64,000 nt of DNA from Luteolibacter sp. (GTDB lineage Bacteria > Verrucomicrobiota > Verrucomicrobiia > Verrucomicrobiales > Akkermansiaceae): assembly GCA_030696085.1 (NCBI GenBank), contig JAUYNL010000044.1, forward strand, positions 1-64,000. The letters run 5' to 3'. A program made the translations under genes and the position numbers. Below, piece after piece: positions 53,595-62,390 of this stretch; the first letter of the stretch is position 1; every line of letters begins with the position of its first letter. The notes under the pieces were generated by a model, which ran no database searches, was not told the origin of the DNA, and was given only the letters and a program-made list of their open reading frames with translations.

Positions 53595-54905
53595 TCACGC
53601 GAGCTCTTCCTTGCGCAGATTGATGATCGGGGCGAGCACGGTGGGCAGCGCCTGCATTTTGGCGAGTGCCTCGCGCATCGGACCTTCCATCGTTTCGTGC
53701 GTCAGGATGATCAAATCGGTCTGGCTTTCGCCTTCCTCGGATTCGCGCTGCAACACGGCATCGATCGAAATGTCCCCCTCGGCCAGGATCCGCGTGATGG
53801 CGGCGAGCACGCCTTTTTGATCGGCCACCCGCAGGCGCAGGTAAAACGCGGTGTTCACCTCGTTGATCGGCAGCACCGGCGTGGCGTGCAGCTCGTCGGG
53901 TTGGAAAGCCAGGTGCGGAACGCGATTGCCGGGATCCGCCGTGTGCAGGCGCGCGATGTCCACCAGATCGGCGATCACAGAGGATGCCGTCGGCTCGCTG
54001 CCCGCTCCCTTGCCATAATAAAGCGTGGTTCCCACCGCATCGGCATGGACCATCACCGCGTTCATCGCGCCCTCGACATTGGCGATCAGGCGCTTGGCGG
54101 GCACCAGCGTGGGATGCACCCGCAGCTCGATGCCGGAGGAGCGCCGCCGCGTGATTCCTAACAGCTTGATCCGGTATCCGAGTTGTTCGGCATAACGGAT
54201 ATCCACCGCCTGCAGGCCCTTGATGCCCTCGATGTGCGCATTGTCGAACTGCACCGGCACGCCGAACGCGATGGCGCTCATCAGGGTGATCTTGTGCGCG
54301 GCATCGATGCCCTCGATGTCGAAGGTCGGATCCGCCTCGGCGTAACCGAGACGTTGCGCGTCAGCCAGGGCCTCATCGAAGTCGAGCCCCTGGTCGCGCA
54401 TTTCGGAGAGGATGAAATTGGTGGTGCCGTTGATGATGCCGGCGATCCACTCGATGCGGTTCGCGGTGAGCCCCTCGCGCAGCGCCTTGATGATCGGGAT
54501 GCCGCCCGCCACCGCCGCCTCGAAGGCGACCATCACGCCCTTGTCGCGTGCGGCTGCGAAAATTTCCCCGCCATGCACGGCGAGCAGCGCCTTGTTGGCT
54601 GTCACCACATGTTTGCCGGCGGCGATGGCCTCCAAAACCAGTGTGCGGGCGATCCCATAGCCGCCGATCAATTCCACGACGATATCAATCTCCGGATTGG
54701 CGATCACCTCGCGCGCATCGCCCACGATCCGGGCGCGATCCCCCACGAGGGCGCGCGCTCGCTCGACATCCAGATCCGCGACCATGGTGATCTCGATGCC
54801 GCGGCCGGCGCGGCGGCGGATTTCCTCCTGATTGCGTGCCAGCACCTCGAAAGTGCCGCTTCCGACCGTGCCAATGCCCAATAGACCGACTTGAATGGGT
54901 TCCAT
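53595..54905 (-). CDS. hom: Homoserine dehydrogenase
   Basis: 436 aa, the monofunctional type with C-terminal ACT domain. Reduces aspartate semialdehyde to homoserine. NAD(P)-binding VGLLGIGTVGSGTFEVL at the N-terminus, catalytic-domain block AGIINGTTNFILSEM and EADPTFDIEGIDAAHKITLM are clear, and the ACT region (about 350-430, VADQKGVLAAITRILAEGDI) provides threonine feedback. Follows the asd step encoded at 22.5 kb. Divergent from yebC over a 235-base gap. Confidence 0.97.
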   Translation of the reverse strand: MEPIQVGLLGIGTVGSGTFEVLARNQEEIRRRAGRGIEITMVADLDVERARALVGDRARIVGDAREVIANPEIDIVVELIGGYGIARTLVLEAIAAGKHVVTANKALLAVHGGEIFAAARDKGVMVAFEAAVAGGIPIIKALREGLTANRIEWIAGIINGTTNFILSEMRDQGLDFDEALADAQRLGYAEADPTFDIEGIDAAHKITLMSAIAFGVPVQFDNAHIEGIKGLQAVDIRYAEQLGYRIKLLGITRRRSSGIELRVHPTLVPAKRLIANVEGAMNAVMVHADAVGTTLYYGKGAGSEPTASSVIADLVDIARLHTADPGNRVPHLAFQPDELHATPVLPINEVNTAFYLRLRVADQKGVLAAITRILAEGDISIDAVLQRESEEGESQTDLIILTHETMEGPMREALAKMQALPTVLAPIINLRKEELA

Positions 54906-54950
54906 GAATGAAGAGTTTCAGGTATGATTGAAAAACAGAGGAAATCCACC

Positions 54951-54972
54951 GTGGCGGGACGATTCCCGCCGG
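54951..54972. repeat. Palindrome upstream of hom
   Basis: GTGGCGGGA and TCCCGCCGGA near 54953-54972 form a stem GGCGGGA/TCCCGCC with loop CGAT. It carries the CGTGGCGGG word found at 2344 and near 50699. Too close to the hom promoter to be its terminator; it may be a dispersed repeat or a regulatory hairpin. Confidence 0.4.
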
Positions 54973-55140
54973 AGATCCGCAGCGACTTTTGATCCTGCGC
55001 CGCCGCGGATCAATGCCAATTCACGCCAATCGCCCCGGGAACTCCGCTTGGCGGCGACATCTGCTATTGAGCTTCCGCCCGGGCCTGCTTGAATCCGCTT
55101 CCCGGCCATTCCGCCGCCGGCAAATCAAACCGAACACACC

Positions 55141-55851
55141 ATGGGAAGAGCCTTCGAATGCCGCCGCCGTGCCAAGGAATCGCGCTGGGCCACGATGTCC
55201 AAAGTGTTTCCGAAACTCGCGAAATCCATCACGCTAGCCGCGAAAAACGGCGGCCCGGATCCCGAATCCAACGCCCCCCTGCGCGTGGCGATCAACAACG
55301 CCAAGGCGCAGAACCTCTCGCGCGAAAACATCGAGGCCGCCATCAAACGCGCCGCCGGCAAGGACGCCTCCGAGATTTCCGAAGTGACCTACGAAGCCAA
55401 AGGCCCCCACGGATCCTTGTTTTTCATCGAGTGCGCCACCGACAACTCGAACCGCTCGGTCACCAACATCAAAACCATTTTCAACAAAAACGGCGGCCAA
55501 CTCGCCAATTCCGGTGCGCTCGATTTCATGTTCTCCCGCAAGACCGTGATCGAATTCCCCGTGCCCGAAGGCAAAAACCTCGAGGAAATCGAATTGGAAC
55601 TCATCGACGCCGGTCTTGAGGAATTGTCCGTGGACGACGGCGTGGTCTCGGTGATCGGCGACTACACCGCCTTCGCCCCGCTTTCCCAGGCGGTCGAGGC
55701 GCTCGGCATCACCGCCACCAAGTCCGGCCTCCAACGCCTGCCGAACCAACCGATCGAACTCACCGAGGAGCAGATGATCGAGGTGGAAACCATCGTCGAT
55801 AAACTCGAGGATGACGATGACGTGCAGGCCGTTTCCACCAATCTCGCCTGA
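55141..55851 (+). CDS. yebC: YebC/PmpR family DNA-binding regulator
   Basis: 236 aa, full length. MGRAFECRRRAKESRWATMSK is the conserved N-terminus and NGGPDPESNAPLRVAINNAK, SRENIEAAIKRAAG and FNKNGGQLANSGALDFMF follow in order. The family binds DNA and modulates transcription; newer work links some members to translation of proline stretches. In other bacteria it sits near ruvC, which is not seen here. Start is the ATG that gives MGRAFE. Confidence 0.95.
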   Translation: MGRAFECRRRAKESRWATMSKVFPKLAKSITLAAKNGGPDPESNAPLRVAINNAKAQNLSRENIEAAIKRAAGKDASEISEVTYEAKGPHGSLFFIECATDNSNRSVTNIKTIFNKNGGQLANSGALDFMFSRKTVIEFPVPEGKNLEEIELELIDAGLEELSVDDGVVSVIGDYTAFAPLSQAVEALGITATKSGLQRLPNQPIELTEEQMIEVETIVDKLEDDDDVQAVSTNLA

Positions 55852-55859
55852 AACCCGCC

Positions 55860-56255
55860 ATGTCCCGCGTTCCCTGGCAGCAAATCCTCTCCTTCACGCC
55901 CGCCGATCTGGTGAAACTGCTCATCAGCGCGGCGATCATCGTGCTGGTCAACAAGGTCCAGCTTTTCAACGACCGCCTCTCCGCCCTGCTCATCGCGCTG
56001 CCGCTCACCTCACTGGTGGCCATGATCTGGATGCATCAGGGCGGCCAATCTCCGCAGCGGCTGGCCAACCACGCGGAGGGCACCTTCTGGTTTGTCCTGC
56101 CCACCCTGCCGATGTTCCTGATCCTGCCATGGATGTTTCGCCACGGCTGGGGCTTCTGGGCCGCGCTGGCCGTCAACTGCCTGCTCACCGTCGGCTTCTT
56201 CTGGCTCACCGTGATCGTGCTGCGCCGCTTCGGCATCGACCTGATGCCAAAATGA
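55860..56255 (+). CDS. DUF3147 family membrane protein
   Basis: 131 aa with four transmembrane helices (VKLLISAAIIVLVNKV, LIALPLTSLVAMIWMH, FWFVLPTLPMFLILPW and WAALAVNCLLTVGFFW). The LIALPLTSLVAMIWM block is typical of DUF3147. Function unknown. It begins nine bases after yebC and is likely co-transcribed with it. Confidence 0.75.
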   Translation: MSRVPWQQILSFTPADLVKLLISAAIIVLVNKVQLFNDRLSALLIALPLTSLVAMIWMHQGGQSPQRLANHAEGTFWFVLPTLPMFLILPWMFRHGWGFWAALAVNCLLTVGFFWLTVIVLRRFGIDLMPK

Positions 56256-56460
56256 CGGCCGCAAGCGGCAATTTTTCGTTTCGTTTCCAGATAAGGCTTG
56301 TCAGAAAGGCGGATCTCTGTTTTGACCACCGGCCCGGCAGCCATTCCGGGTCCACTCCTGCAATCCATCTGTTTTGAGCGAAAACCACCCGTCCCAGCTT
56401 CCCGCAAACGTCATCCCGTTCGAGGAAGCGAAGCCGGTTTCGCGATTTCCCGGTTCTACT

Positions 56461-56664
56461 ATGAAAAGCGATCTCCTCGACAAGGCCTCTGAAATCGTCA
56501 CCGACCCGCTCGTGTTGGTCAATCTGGTCTCCCAGCGGGTCCGCCAGTTGAACAGCGGTCGTTCGCCCCTCATCCCCATCCGCCCCAGCATGGGCGTGGC
56601 GGACATCGCCCTGACCGAGATCATCGAGGGCAAAATCAAGCTGGTTGTGAAGGCGGAGGCTTGA
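56461..56664 (+). CDS. rpoZ: RNA polymerase omega subunit
   Basis: 67 aa from ATG at 56461 (MKSDLLDKASEIVTDPLVLV). The open frame continues upstream to a TTG at 56374, giving 29 further residues without omega homology. NLVSQRVRQLNSGRSPLI and ADIALTEIIEGKIKL are the omega signature. Stabilises RNA polymerase assembly and takes part in ppGpp binding in some phyla. smpB starts 31 bases downstream. Confidence 0.88.
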   Translation: MKSDLLDKASEIVTDPLVLVNLVSQRVRQLNSGRSPLIPIRPSMGVADIALTEIIEGKIKLVVKAEA

Positions 56665-56695
56665 AACAGCATCCGCCGCATCGCCAAGCGTCGCC

Positions 56696-57154
56696 ATGAG
56701 CGCGGAAATCGCCACCAACCGGAAAGCCGGCCGCGATTTCCATATTCTGGATAAATTCGAGGCCGGCATCGAGCTCAAGGGCACCGAGGTGAAATCCATT
56801 CGTGCCGGCAAGATCAACGTCTCGGACGCCTTCGCCCGGGTGGAGAACAACCAGGTGTTTCTTTACGGCTGTGACATCCAGCCATGGCAGACCGCCGGCG
56901 AGTGGTTCCAGCATGTTTCCAAGCGCCCGCGCCGCCTGCTGCTCCATAAACGCGAGATTCTCAAGCTCGCTTCCGCCACCGCCATCAAGGGATGCTCCCT
57001 GCCGCTGCTGCGCATCTACTGGAAAAACCGCCGTGTGAAGGTGGAAATCGGCGTCGGCAAGGGGAAAACCCACTCGGATCAACGCCAGGACCTTAAAAAA
57101 CAGGTCGAACTGCGCGAAGCCCAGCGCGAAATGGCGCGCTTCAACCAACGCTGA
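56696..57154 (+). CDS. smpB: SsrA-binding protein
   Basis: 152 aa. Delivers tmRNA to stalled ribosomes. NRKAGRDFHILDKFEAGIEL, GTEVKSIRAGKINVSDAFAR and the basic C-terminal tail (GKGKTHSDQRQDLKKQVELR) match the family throughout. The tmRNA gene (ssrA) was not found nearby. Good length and position after rpoZ. Confidence 0.96.
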   Translation: MSAEIATNRKAGRDFHILDKFEAGIELKGTEVKSIRAGKINVSDAFARVENNQVFLYGCDIQPWQTAGEWFQHVSKRPRRLLLHKREILKLASATAIKGCSLPLLRIYWKNRRVKVEIGVGKGKTHSDQRQDLKKQVELREAQREMARFNQR

Positions 57155-57164
57155 GACCCACCTG

Positions 57165-57470
57165 CTAGGGCTTCGGTTTCGGTTCGCTGGGCGGACGTGC
57201 GATCACCGCGCCCGCGCCGGTGCGGCTTGGTGCGGTCGCTCCGGCATTCCGGAACTCCCCTTCCTCCGGCAAGCCGAGCATGTCTGGCAGGCGGATACCA
57301 TCGTCCGGCGTGCCGGGAACTGCGGGATCCGGCAAGGCGGCGCTTTCCTCCTTCTTCTCTGTTTTTGGAACCGGTGCCTCCAGCACGATGATCGCCTTGG
57401 GAGCCGCGCAGGACATCAGCATGAGTGGTGGTGCCAACCGGGCTAGAAATGCGAGCTTCGTTTTCAACAT
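57165..57470 (-). CDS. Small Pro-rich lipoprotein
   Basis: 101 aa from MLKTKLAFLARLAPP. A signal peptide ends in LMLMSCAAP, a lipobox-like LMSC with Cys near residue 21. The mature part is Pro/Ala/Glu-rich and unstructured, ending in PSEPKPKP. The much longer open frame upstream is the antisense of engB and is not coding. No known family. It converges on smpB. Confidence 0.6.
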   Translation of the reverse strand: MLKTKLAFLARLAPPLMLMSCAAPKAIIVLEAPVPKTEKKEESAALPDPAVPGTPDDGIRLPDMLGLPEEGEFRNAGATAPSRTGAGAVIARPPSEPKPKP

Positions 57471-57590
57471 GTGCGGTCCACGGGATGAGCCGCAGCGACC
57501 AAAGCGCTTTGCGGAGCACCGCGCAAGGGCGAAGCGTGTTGGGCAAATCAGGGATTGCCGCGGGCTTTCCGGCCCCCGAACCTCCGCCCC

Positions 57591-58178
57591 ATGCGAATCA
57601 AGTCCGCCGAGTTTGTCACCAGCGCCCGCAGTCTGGCGGAATGCCCGGATTGGGCGTATCCGGAATTCGCCTTCATCGGCCGCTCGAATGTCGGCAAATC
57701 CTCGCTGATCAACTTGCTCGCCAAACGCGACGCGCTGGCCAAGGTCTCCGCCACCCCCGGCAAGACGCGCCTGCTGAATTTTTTCCTGATGAACCAAGCG
57801 TGGGCGCTGGTGGACCTGCCCGGCTATGGCTTCGCGAAAGCCGCCAAGAGCGAGAAATTCGATTTCAACGAACGCGCCGGCGATTATCTCGAACACCGCC
57901 CGAACCTGCGCCGCGTGTTCGTGCTCATCGATTCGCGCCACGAGCCGCAACGCATCGATCTGGATTTCCTGGCCTGGCTCGGCGGCACCGGCGTGCCGTT
58001 TTCGCTCGTCTTCACCAAGACCGACAAACAATCGCCGTCCAAAACCCGGGCGAACACCGCCCTCTTCCTGGAAACCCTCGCGCCGCAAGTCCCCGCGCCG
58101 CCGCAAGTGCTCGCCAGCTCGGCGAAATCCGGTGATGGCCGCCTGGATATCCTCCGCGTGATCGGCGGCGAACCGTAG
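57591..58178 (+). CDS. engB: Ribosome biogenesis GTPase EngB/YsxC
   Basis: 195 aa from MRIKSAEFVTSAR; an upstream in-frame ATG adds 12 residues. TRAFAC GTPase for 50S subunit assembly. P-loop GRSNVGKSSLIN (G1), TPGKTRLLNFF (G2), DLPGYGFAKA (G3), FTKTDK (G4, with T-K-x-D) and SSAKSGDG (G5) are all present. Length is normal. Confidence 0.95.
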   Translation: MRIKSAEFVTSARSLAECPDWAYPEFAFIGRSNVGKSSLINLLAKRDALAKVSATPGKTRLLNFFLMNQAWALVDLPGYGFAKAAKSEKFDFNERAGDYLEHRPNLRRVFVLIDSRHEPQRIDLDFLAWLGGTGVPFSLVFTKTDKQSPSKTRANTALFLETLAPQVPAPPQVLASSAKSGDGRLDILRVIGGEP

Positions 58179-58227
58179 TCGCTTGGGGAATTGACCAACC
58201 CCCGCCGGTTTCCAAACATATGGAAGC

Positions 58228-60141
58228 GTGCGCTCCGCCATCCTCATTCCGCTGCTCGTCACCCTCTCCTTCACGGCGCATGCCCGGTCGTGGAGCGATG
58301 ATGTGATGTATTTCGTGATGACCGATCGATTCCACGATGCGGATCCCGCCAACAACCAGCCGCCGGGCTGCGATCCCGCGCTGAACGATCCGCAGCAGAA
58401 GGACATCAGCCGCTACCTCGGCGGCGATCTCCGCGGCCTCGAAAATGCCATCCAGGCCGGGTATTTCAACGACCTCGGCGTGACCGCCTTGTGGCTCACT
58501 CCCGTGGTGAAAAACGTCTGGCGCTCCGGCTACGATCTTGGCGGCTGGAAAACCGGATATCATGGGTATTGGGCGCAGGACTGGCTCGACATCGATCCGC
58601 ATCTCGCCAGCCGTGTTTCCCTAACCGGCGAGGCCTATCCGGCCGGCGCGGATGGCCGCATGGCGCATTACCGCGACTTCGTGAAACTCGCCCATTCCAA
58701 GGGCATCAAGATCATCCAGGACGTGGTGCTCAACCACGCGGGGCCGGTGTTTTTCTATGACATGAACGGCGACGGCCGCTTCGATGTGAAGGCCAGGGAC
58801 GAGTGGGTCCAGCCCTTCAAACAGGACGGCTTCCACGACAACGCCGTCTGGGCGGACCTGCCGCAGTGGAACGCGGCGAGAACCCAGCCCGACGGACCAC
58901 GCGAGTTGTTAGGAACCGCGATCGCCACCAGGGGCGTGCTGTCACAACTCGATAGTTATGGCCGCAAGGGCTTCTCCGGCGACAGCCTGGGCAAGAGCGA
59001 CGGCGAGGAAATGATGTGCGATTTCTTCTCGCTGCGCGATTTCTGGACCGCTCCGGACGGCGCGCATTTCGACGCGCTGGTCGATGAGTTCGTGGAGATC
59101 CATCATTTCTATCTGAACACCGTGGGCGTGGACGGACTGCGCGTGGACACGGTGAAACACGCGCACCACGAGTATTGGGACGCCTTCACCGCGCGGCTGC
59201 GCAAGCGGCTCGGCCCGGCGGCGGCGGACAAGCTGATCTTCGGCGAGATCTATGATGGCAGCCCCGCGGTGCTGGGAAGATATACCTGGCGCGCCGACTG
59301 GCCGCAGCACACGGAGCCCTCGCTCGATTCGGTGCTCGATTTCGATTTCTGCTTCAGCGCCCGCGAATACCTGCGCCACCCGGGAGACCGGTACGGTTCG
59401 CCCGCAGCGCTCGAAAAAGCCCTGCTCACCCGCACGGCAGACGCTCCGGACGGGCGCCCGTTTTACAATCCGAATCCCGGCGCGGATGGATTGAACGCGC
59501 GCCAGAAGATGATCACCTTCATCGAAAACCATGACGGCCTGAACCGCTTCCGGGTGAAGGGTGTTAGCGAGCTTCGCAACCGCCTCGCGCAGGGACTGGT
59601 GATGACGCTGCCGGGCATTCCCTGTTTGTATTACGGCACCGAGTTCGCACTGCCGGATCACGAGGCGGAGATCGGCTGGGACTGCGAAACCGGACGCATG
59701 ATGTTTTTTAAAAACAAGGGCGGACCAAGCGTGCGGGAAGTCAGGAACTCACACTCGTTTTCCGAGATCTCACAACTCGCCGCACTGCGCGCGAAACTGC
59801 CCGTGCTGCGCACCGGCAGCCTGATTCCCTTGTGGATGGACAGCGGCGAGGGTGATGAGGACGATGGCGTGTTCGCCTTCGCCCGGGCCGGCGAGGATGG
59901 CAGAGAGTTCGCGGTGGTCGTCATCAACGCCTCCGAAAAGCCGCGCGTCACGGGCATCGGCAGCCACGCGGCCCGGCTGCCCGCATCCCTGCAAAGCGCC
60001 GGCAGGATCCTGCGCCCGGTGCTGGTGATCGGCTCCGGCCCGCTGCCGGAAACGCCCGGCATCAACGCGGCCGAGGAACTGCGCCTGCCGGTCCCCGCCT
60101 CCAGCATGGTCGTCTATCAGGCGGTCCCCGTGGCGGAGTAG
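58228..60141 (+). CDS. Secreted alpha-amylase family (GH13) enzyme
   Basis: 637 aa from a GTG at 58228, giving a signal peptide (SAILIPLLVTLSFTAHA). The GH13 barrel starts at VMYFVMTDRFHDADPANNQP. Conserved region I is QDVVLNHAG, region II DGLRVDTVKH (nucleophile Asp), region III IFGEIYDG (acid/base Glu) and region IV FIENHDGLN (stabilising Asp). A C-terminal beta-sandwich follows from about residue 545. It should hydrolyse starch or glycogen-type alpha-glucans outside the cytoplasm. TTGACC at 58191-58196 may be its -35. Confidence 0.92.
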   Translation: MRSAILIPLLVTLSFTAHARSWSDDVMYFVMTDRFHDADPANNQPPGCDPALNDPQQKDISRYLGGDLRGLENAIQAGYFNDLGVTALWLTPVVKNVWRSGYDLGGWKTGYHGYWAQDWLDIDPHLASRVSLTGEAYPAGADGRMAHYRDFVKLAHSKGIKIIQDVVLNHAGPVFFYDMNGDGRFDVKARDEWVQPFKQDGFHDNAVWADLPQWNAARTQPDGPRELLGTAIATRGVLSQLDSYGRKGFSGDSLGKSDGEEMMCDFFSLRDFWTAPDGAHFDALVDEFVEIHHFYLNTVGVDGLRVDTVKHAHHEYWDAFTARLRKRLGPAAADKLIFGEIYDGSPAVLGRYTWRADWPQHTEPSLDSVLDFDFCFSAREYLRHPGDRYGSPAALEKALLTRTADAPDGRPFYNPNPGADGLNARQKMITFIENHDGLNRFRVKGVSELRNRLAQGLVMTLPGIPCLYYGTEFALPDHEAEIGWDCETGRMMFFKNKGGPSVREVRNSHSFSEISQLAALRAKLPVLRTGSLIPLWMDSGEGDEDDGVFAFARAGEDGREFAVVVINASEKPRVTGIGSHAARLPASLQSAGRILRPVLVIGSGPLPETPGINAAEELRLPVPASSMVVYQAVPVAE

Positions 60142-60245
60142 GCAAAAGTGCTGCCAGGGAATCCGCGGCAAGCCCGGACAAACTACCGTTGCTCCGATCA
60201 AGGCCTGGCGGGGTTCGCCTGCCGGACCTCCACGGCCCCTGACAG

Positions 60246-60276
60246 CGCCGGGAGCGAAACCCGGCGGCCCGTTTTC
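60246..60276 (+). terminator. Putative terminator after the amylase gene
   Basis: CGCCGGG (60246-60252), loop AGCGAAA, CCCGGCG (60260-60266), then GCCCGTTTT. A strong seven-base GC stem followed by a short T-run on the plus strand, about 105 bases after the amylase stop. Confidence 0.6.
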
Positions 60277-60316
60277 CGCAATCCCTATTTTTCCGGTAAC
60301 GGGCGGCGTCTTTTCA

Positions 60317-60333
60317 CAGGGCATTTGGTTTGA
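60317..60333 (+). repeat. Left terminal inverted repeat of the ISAs1 element
   Basis: CAGGGCATTTGGTTTGA. Starts with CAGGGC, as ISAs1-family ends do. Two mismatches against the right end. Confidence 0.8.
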
Positions 60334-60369
60334 AGTTCGGCAGTCCTTTTCGCTGTTGATTTCGAGATA

Positions 60370-62201
60370 GTGCTAGACAAAAGGGCACGAAAATGCTCGA
60401 TTAGGCTCGTGAGAACGAAATCCACTGCACTGGACGGCGAGGGGACAGCGTCCCCCGGAGTGTTGGAAATACGGGTCGCACGAGGCCCGGCGGACTGGGC
60501 CATCGCCCATCAAATGCTCGATGAGGAGCATCTGCTCGGCGCGGGCCGGGAGGCGGGTGAGCGCTTGTGCCAGTTCGTGCTGGAGGACGGCCAACCGGTC
60601 GCCGTGCTGGTATGGTGCGCTGCCGCGTGGCACCTCAAGGATCGTGACGAGCGGATCGGTTGGGACGCCGTGACCCGCTCGCAACGCCTCAAACTCGTCG
60701 TGCAACTGCGCCGTTTCCTGGTGCTCGAAGCCACCCGCCGCCCCAACCTCGCCTCCCAATGTCTCGGACTGGCCCTGCGCGGACTCTGTGCCGCATGGAG
60801 TTGCGAACACGGTTATCGGCCCTTGCTCGCCGAGAGTTTTAGTGATCCCGAAAGCCACGCGGGCACCGTTTACAAGGCCACCAACTGGACCTGCGCAGGC
60901 GACACCAAAGGCTTTTCGCAAGACCACACCGATTATTACATTCCTAACGAAAGGCCGAAAAAGCTCTGGCTCAAGCCCCTTGCCCCCAACGCGCTGGTCC
61001 TGATGTGCGCACCCCGACTGCCCGATGATTGCGTCGCCGCCGAGGTGGGCCGCGGCGGAGTGCGCAGCCCCTTGAAAACCAGCCAGCTCAAGAGCCTGCG
61101 CAACGCGTTTGAGTTGGTGGAAGACCCGCGCCGCGCCCAAAGCCGCCGCCACCCGCTCACCGCGATGCTCACCCTCATCGCCCTGGGGTTGCTCATGGGC
61201 GGACGCGACATGCTCAACATCTGGCGCAAGGTCGCCTGCCTCGACCAACGCCAGCGCGAAGCCATCGGCCTGCGCGTGCGCCACAAGGAGAGCGGACTGC
61301 TCAAAATGCCCGGCTACGACGCGCTCAACGACCTTTTTCACCTGCTGGATCCCGAAGCCTACGCCCGCGCTCTAACCGCCTGGCTCCAGGCCAACACCGG
61401 ACTCCTGCCGCGCAGCCTCGCCCTTGATGGCAAAAGCATCGGCGCCGGCAAATGCGGCATGATCATCACGCTCTGCCGCCATGAGGACGGCCGCCCCGTC
61501 GCCATGATCCCGGCCACCGGGAAAAAAGAAGACTGCGAGGTGAGCGAGGCCCGCTCCCTATTGGCTGATCCACAGGTCCGACTGGAAAACGCTCTGGTCA
61601 CCGCCGATCCGCTCCACAACAAGCAAGCCACCGTGCGCGTCATCGCCGAAAAAGGTGGCGACTACCTCGTCGGCACCAAGGATAACACCCCAAAGCGTCA
61701 TGAGGCGGCGGTCGAAGCCCTGCGTGGCACCCCCTTTTTGCAGTAAGCTGTGAAGCCGGGCACGGTCGCATCGACACCCGCACGGCGGCCATCGCCGCCA
61801 TCACCCCCGTGACCGCCGGGCTGCCATTCGCACGCAGCGCGGTGGTGGTGCGGCGCGTCTGGCAGATCAAAACCACACCGGAAGCGCAAGACAAGAGTCA
61901 TGTCCGGCACTTCCTAACCAGCCTCGACCCTGGCGAGAACCAACGCATCCCCGCAGCGGTCCGGGGCCACTGGAGCGTGGAGAACCTCAATCACTACAAA
62001 CGCGACACCTGCCTGTGGCAGGAGGACGACCATCGGCACCGGCGCGTCAACATCGCGCAGAATCTCGCACTGACCCGCAACGCGCTGCTGGCCATCATCC
62101 CCTTTGGCGCGAACGAGCCGCTATCAAGTTGGTTCGAGAACTACCAGCGCCACCCGGCCAAGGCCATCCAACTCATCCTTCACGCCGCCCCCGTCCAATG
62201 A
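60370..62201 (+). pseudogene. DruA (DUF4338)-ISAs1 transposase fusion, frameshifted
   Basis: Frame one (60370-61746, 458 codons, GTG start) holds a DUF4338 domain at residues 35-205 (RDERIGWD, NLASQCLGLALRGL, GYRPLLAESFSDPE, GTVYKATNW) and then an ISAs1 transposase from about 238, with DDE residues Asp352 (LDGKSI) and Asp412 (VTADPLHNK). A stop (TAA 61744-61746) follows a CCCCCTTTTT run. The -1 frame continues immediately as SCEAGHGRIDTRTAAI and carries the catalytic Glu in HWSVENLNHYKRDTCLW, ending at 62201. Either a mutation or programmed slippage. DruA is otherwise known from the Druantia anti-phage system. Confidence 0.85.
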
Positions 62202-62205
62202 CATC

Positions 62206-62222
62206 TCAAGCCAAACGCCCTG
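62206..62222 (-). repeat. Right terminal inverted repeat of the ISAs1 element
   Basis: Complement reads CAGGGCGTTTGGCTTGA. It starts five bases after the transposase stop. Confidence 0.8.
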
Positions 62223-62390
62223 GTTGGACTCGATGCAATGGAGCTTTGGCATTGCTGAGACGGTCATGGCTGGTCCACGATGATCGCGGAGCGCATGAGG
62301 CACAATCTCCAGGTGTCAGCGACTTCAACCATGATGAAAATCGTCCCGCACTGGAGCTGGCGGCTTGTTTCAAGGGATTATCCGGCCATT

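Larger units (their letters stand above)
60317..62222 (+). mobile_element. ISAs1-family insertion sequence with DruA-fused transposase
   Basis: 1906 bases bounded by imperfect inverted repeats: CAGGGCATTTGGTTTGA (60317-60333) and the complement of CAGGGCGTTTGGCTTGA (62206-62222), 15 of 17 identical. It encodes one transposase read in two frames. Flanking bases (left CGTCTTTTCA, right GTTGGACTCG) show no target-site duplication, so the insertion is old or one flank was rearranged. It separates the amylase gene from the mla operon. Confidence 0.85.

Noticed and set aside
60307-62232. Target-site duplication around the ISAs1 element
   Set aside because: Ten bases on the left and right were compared and do not match, so no duplication is claimed.
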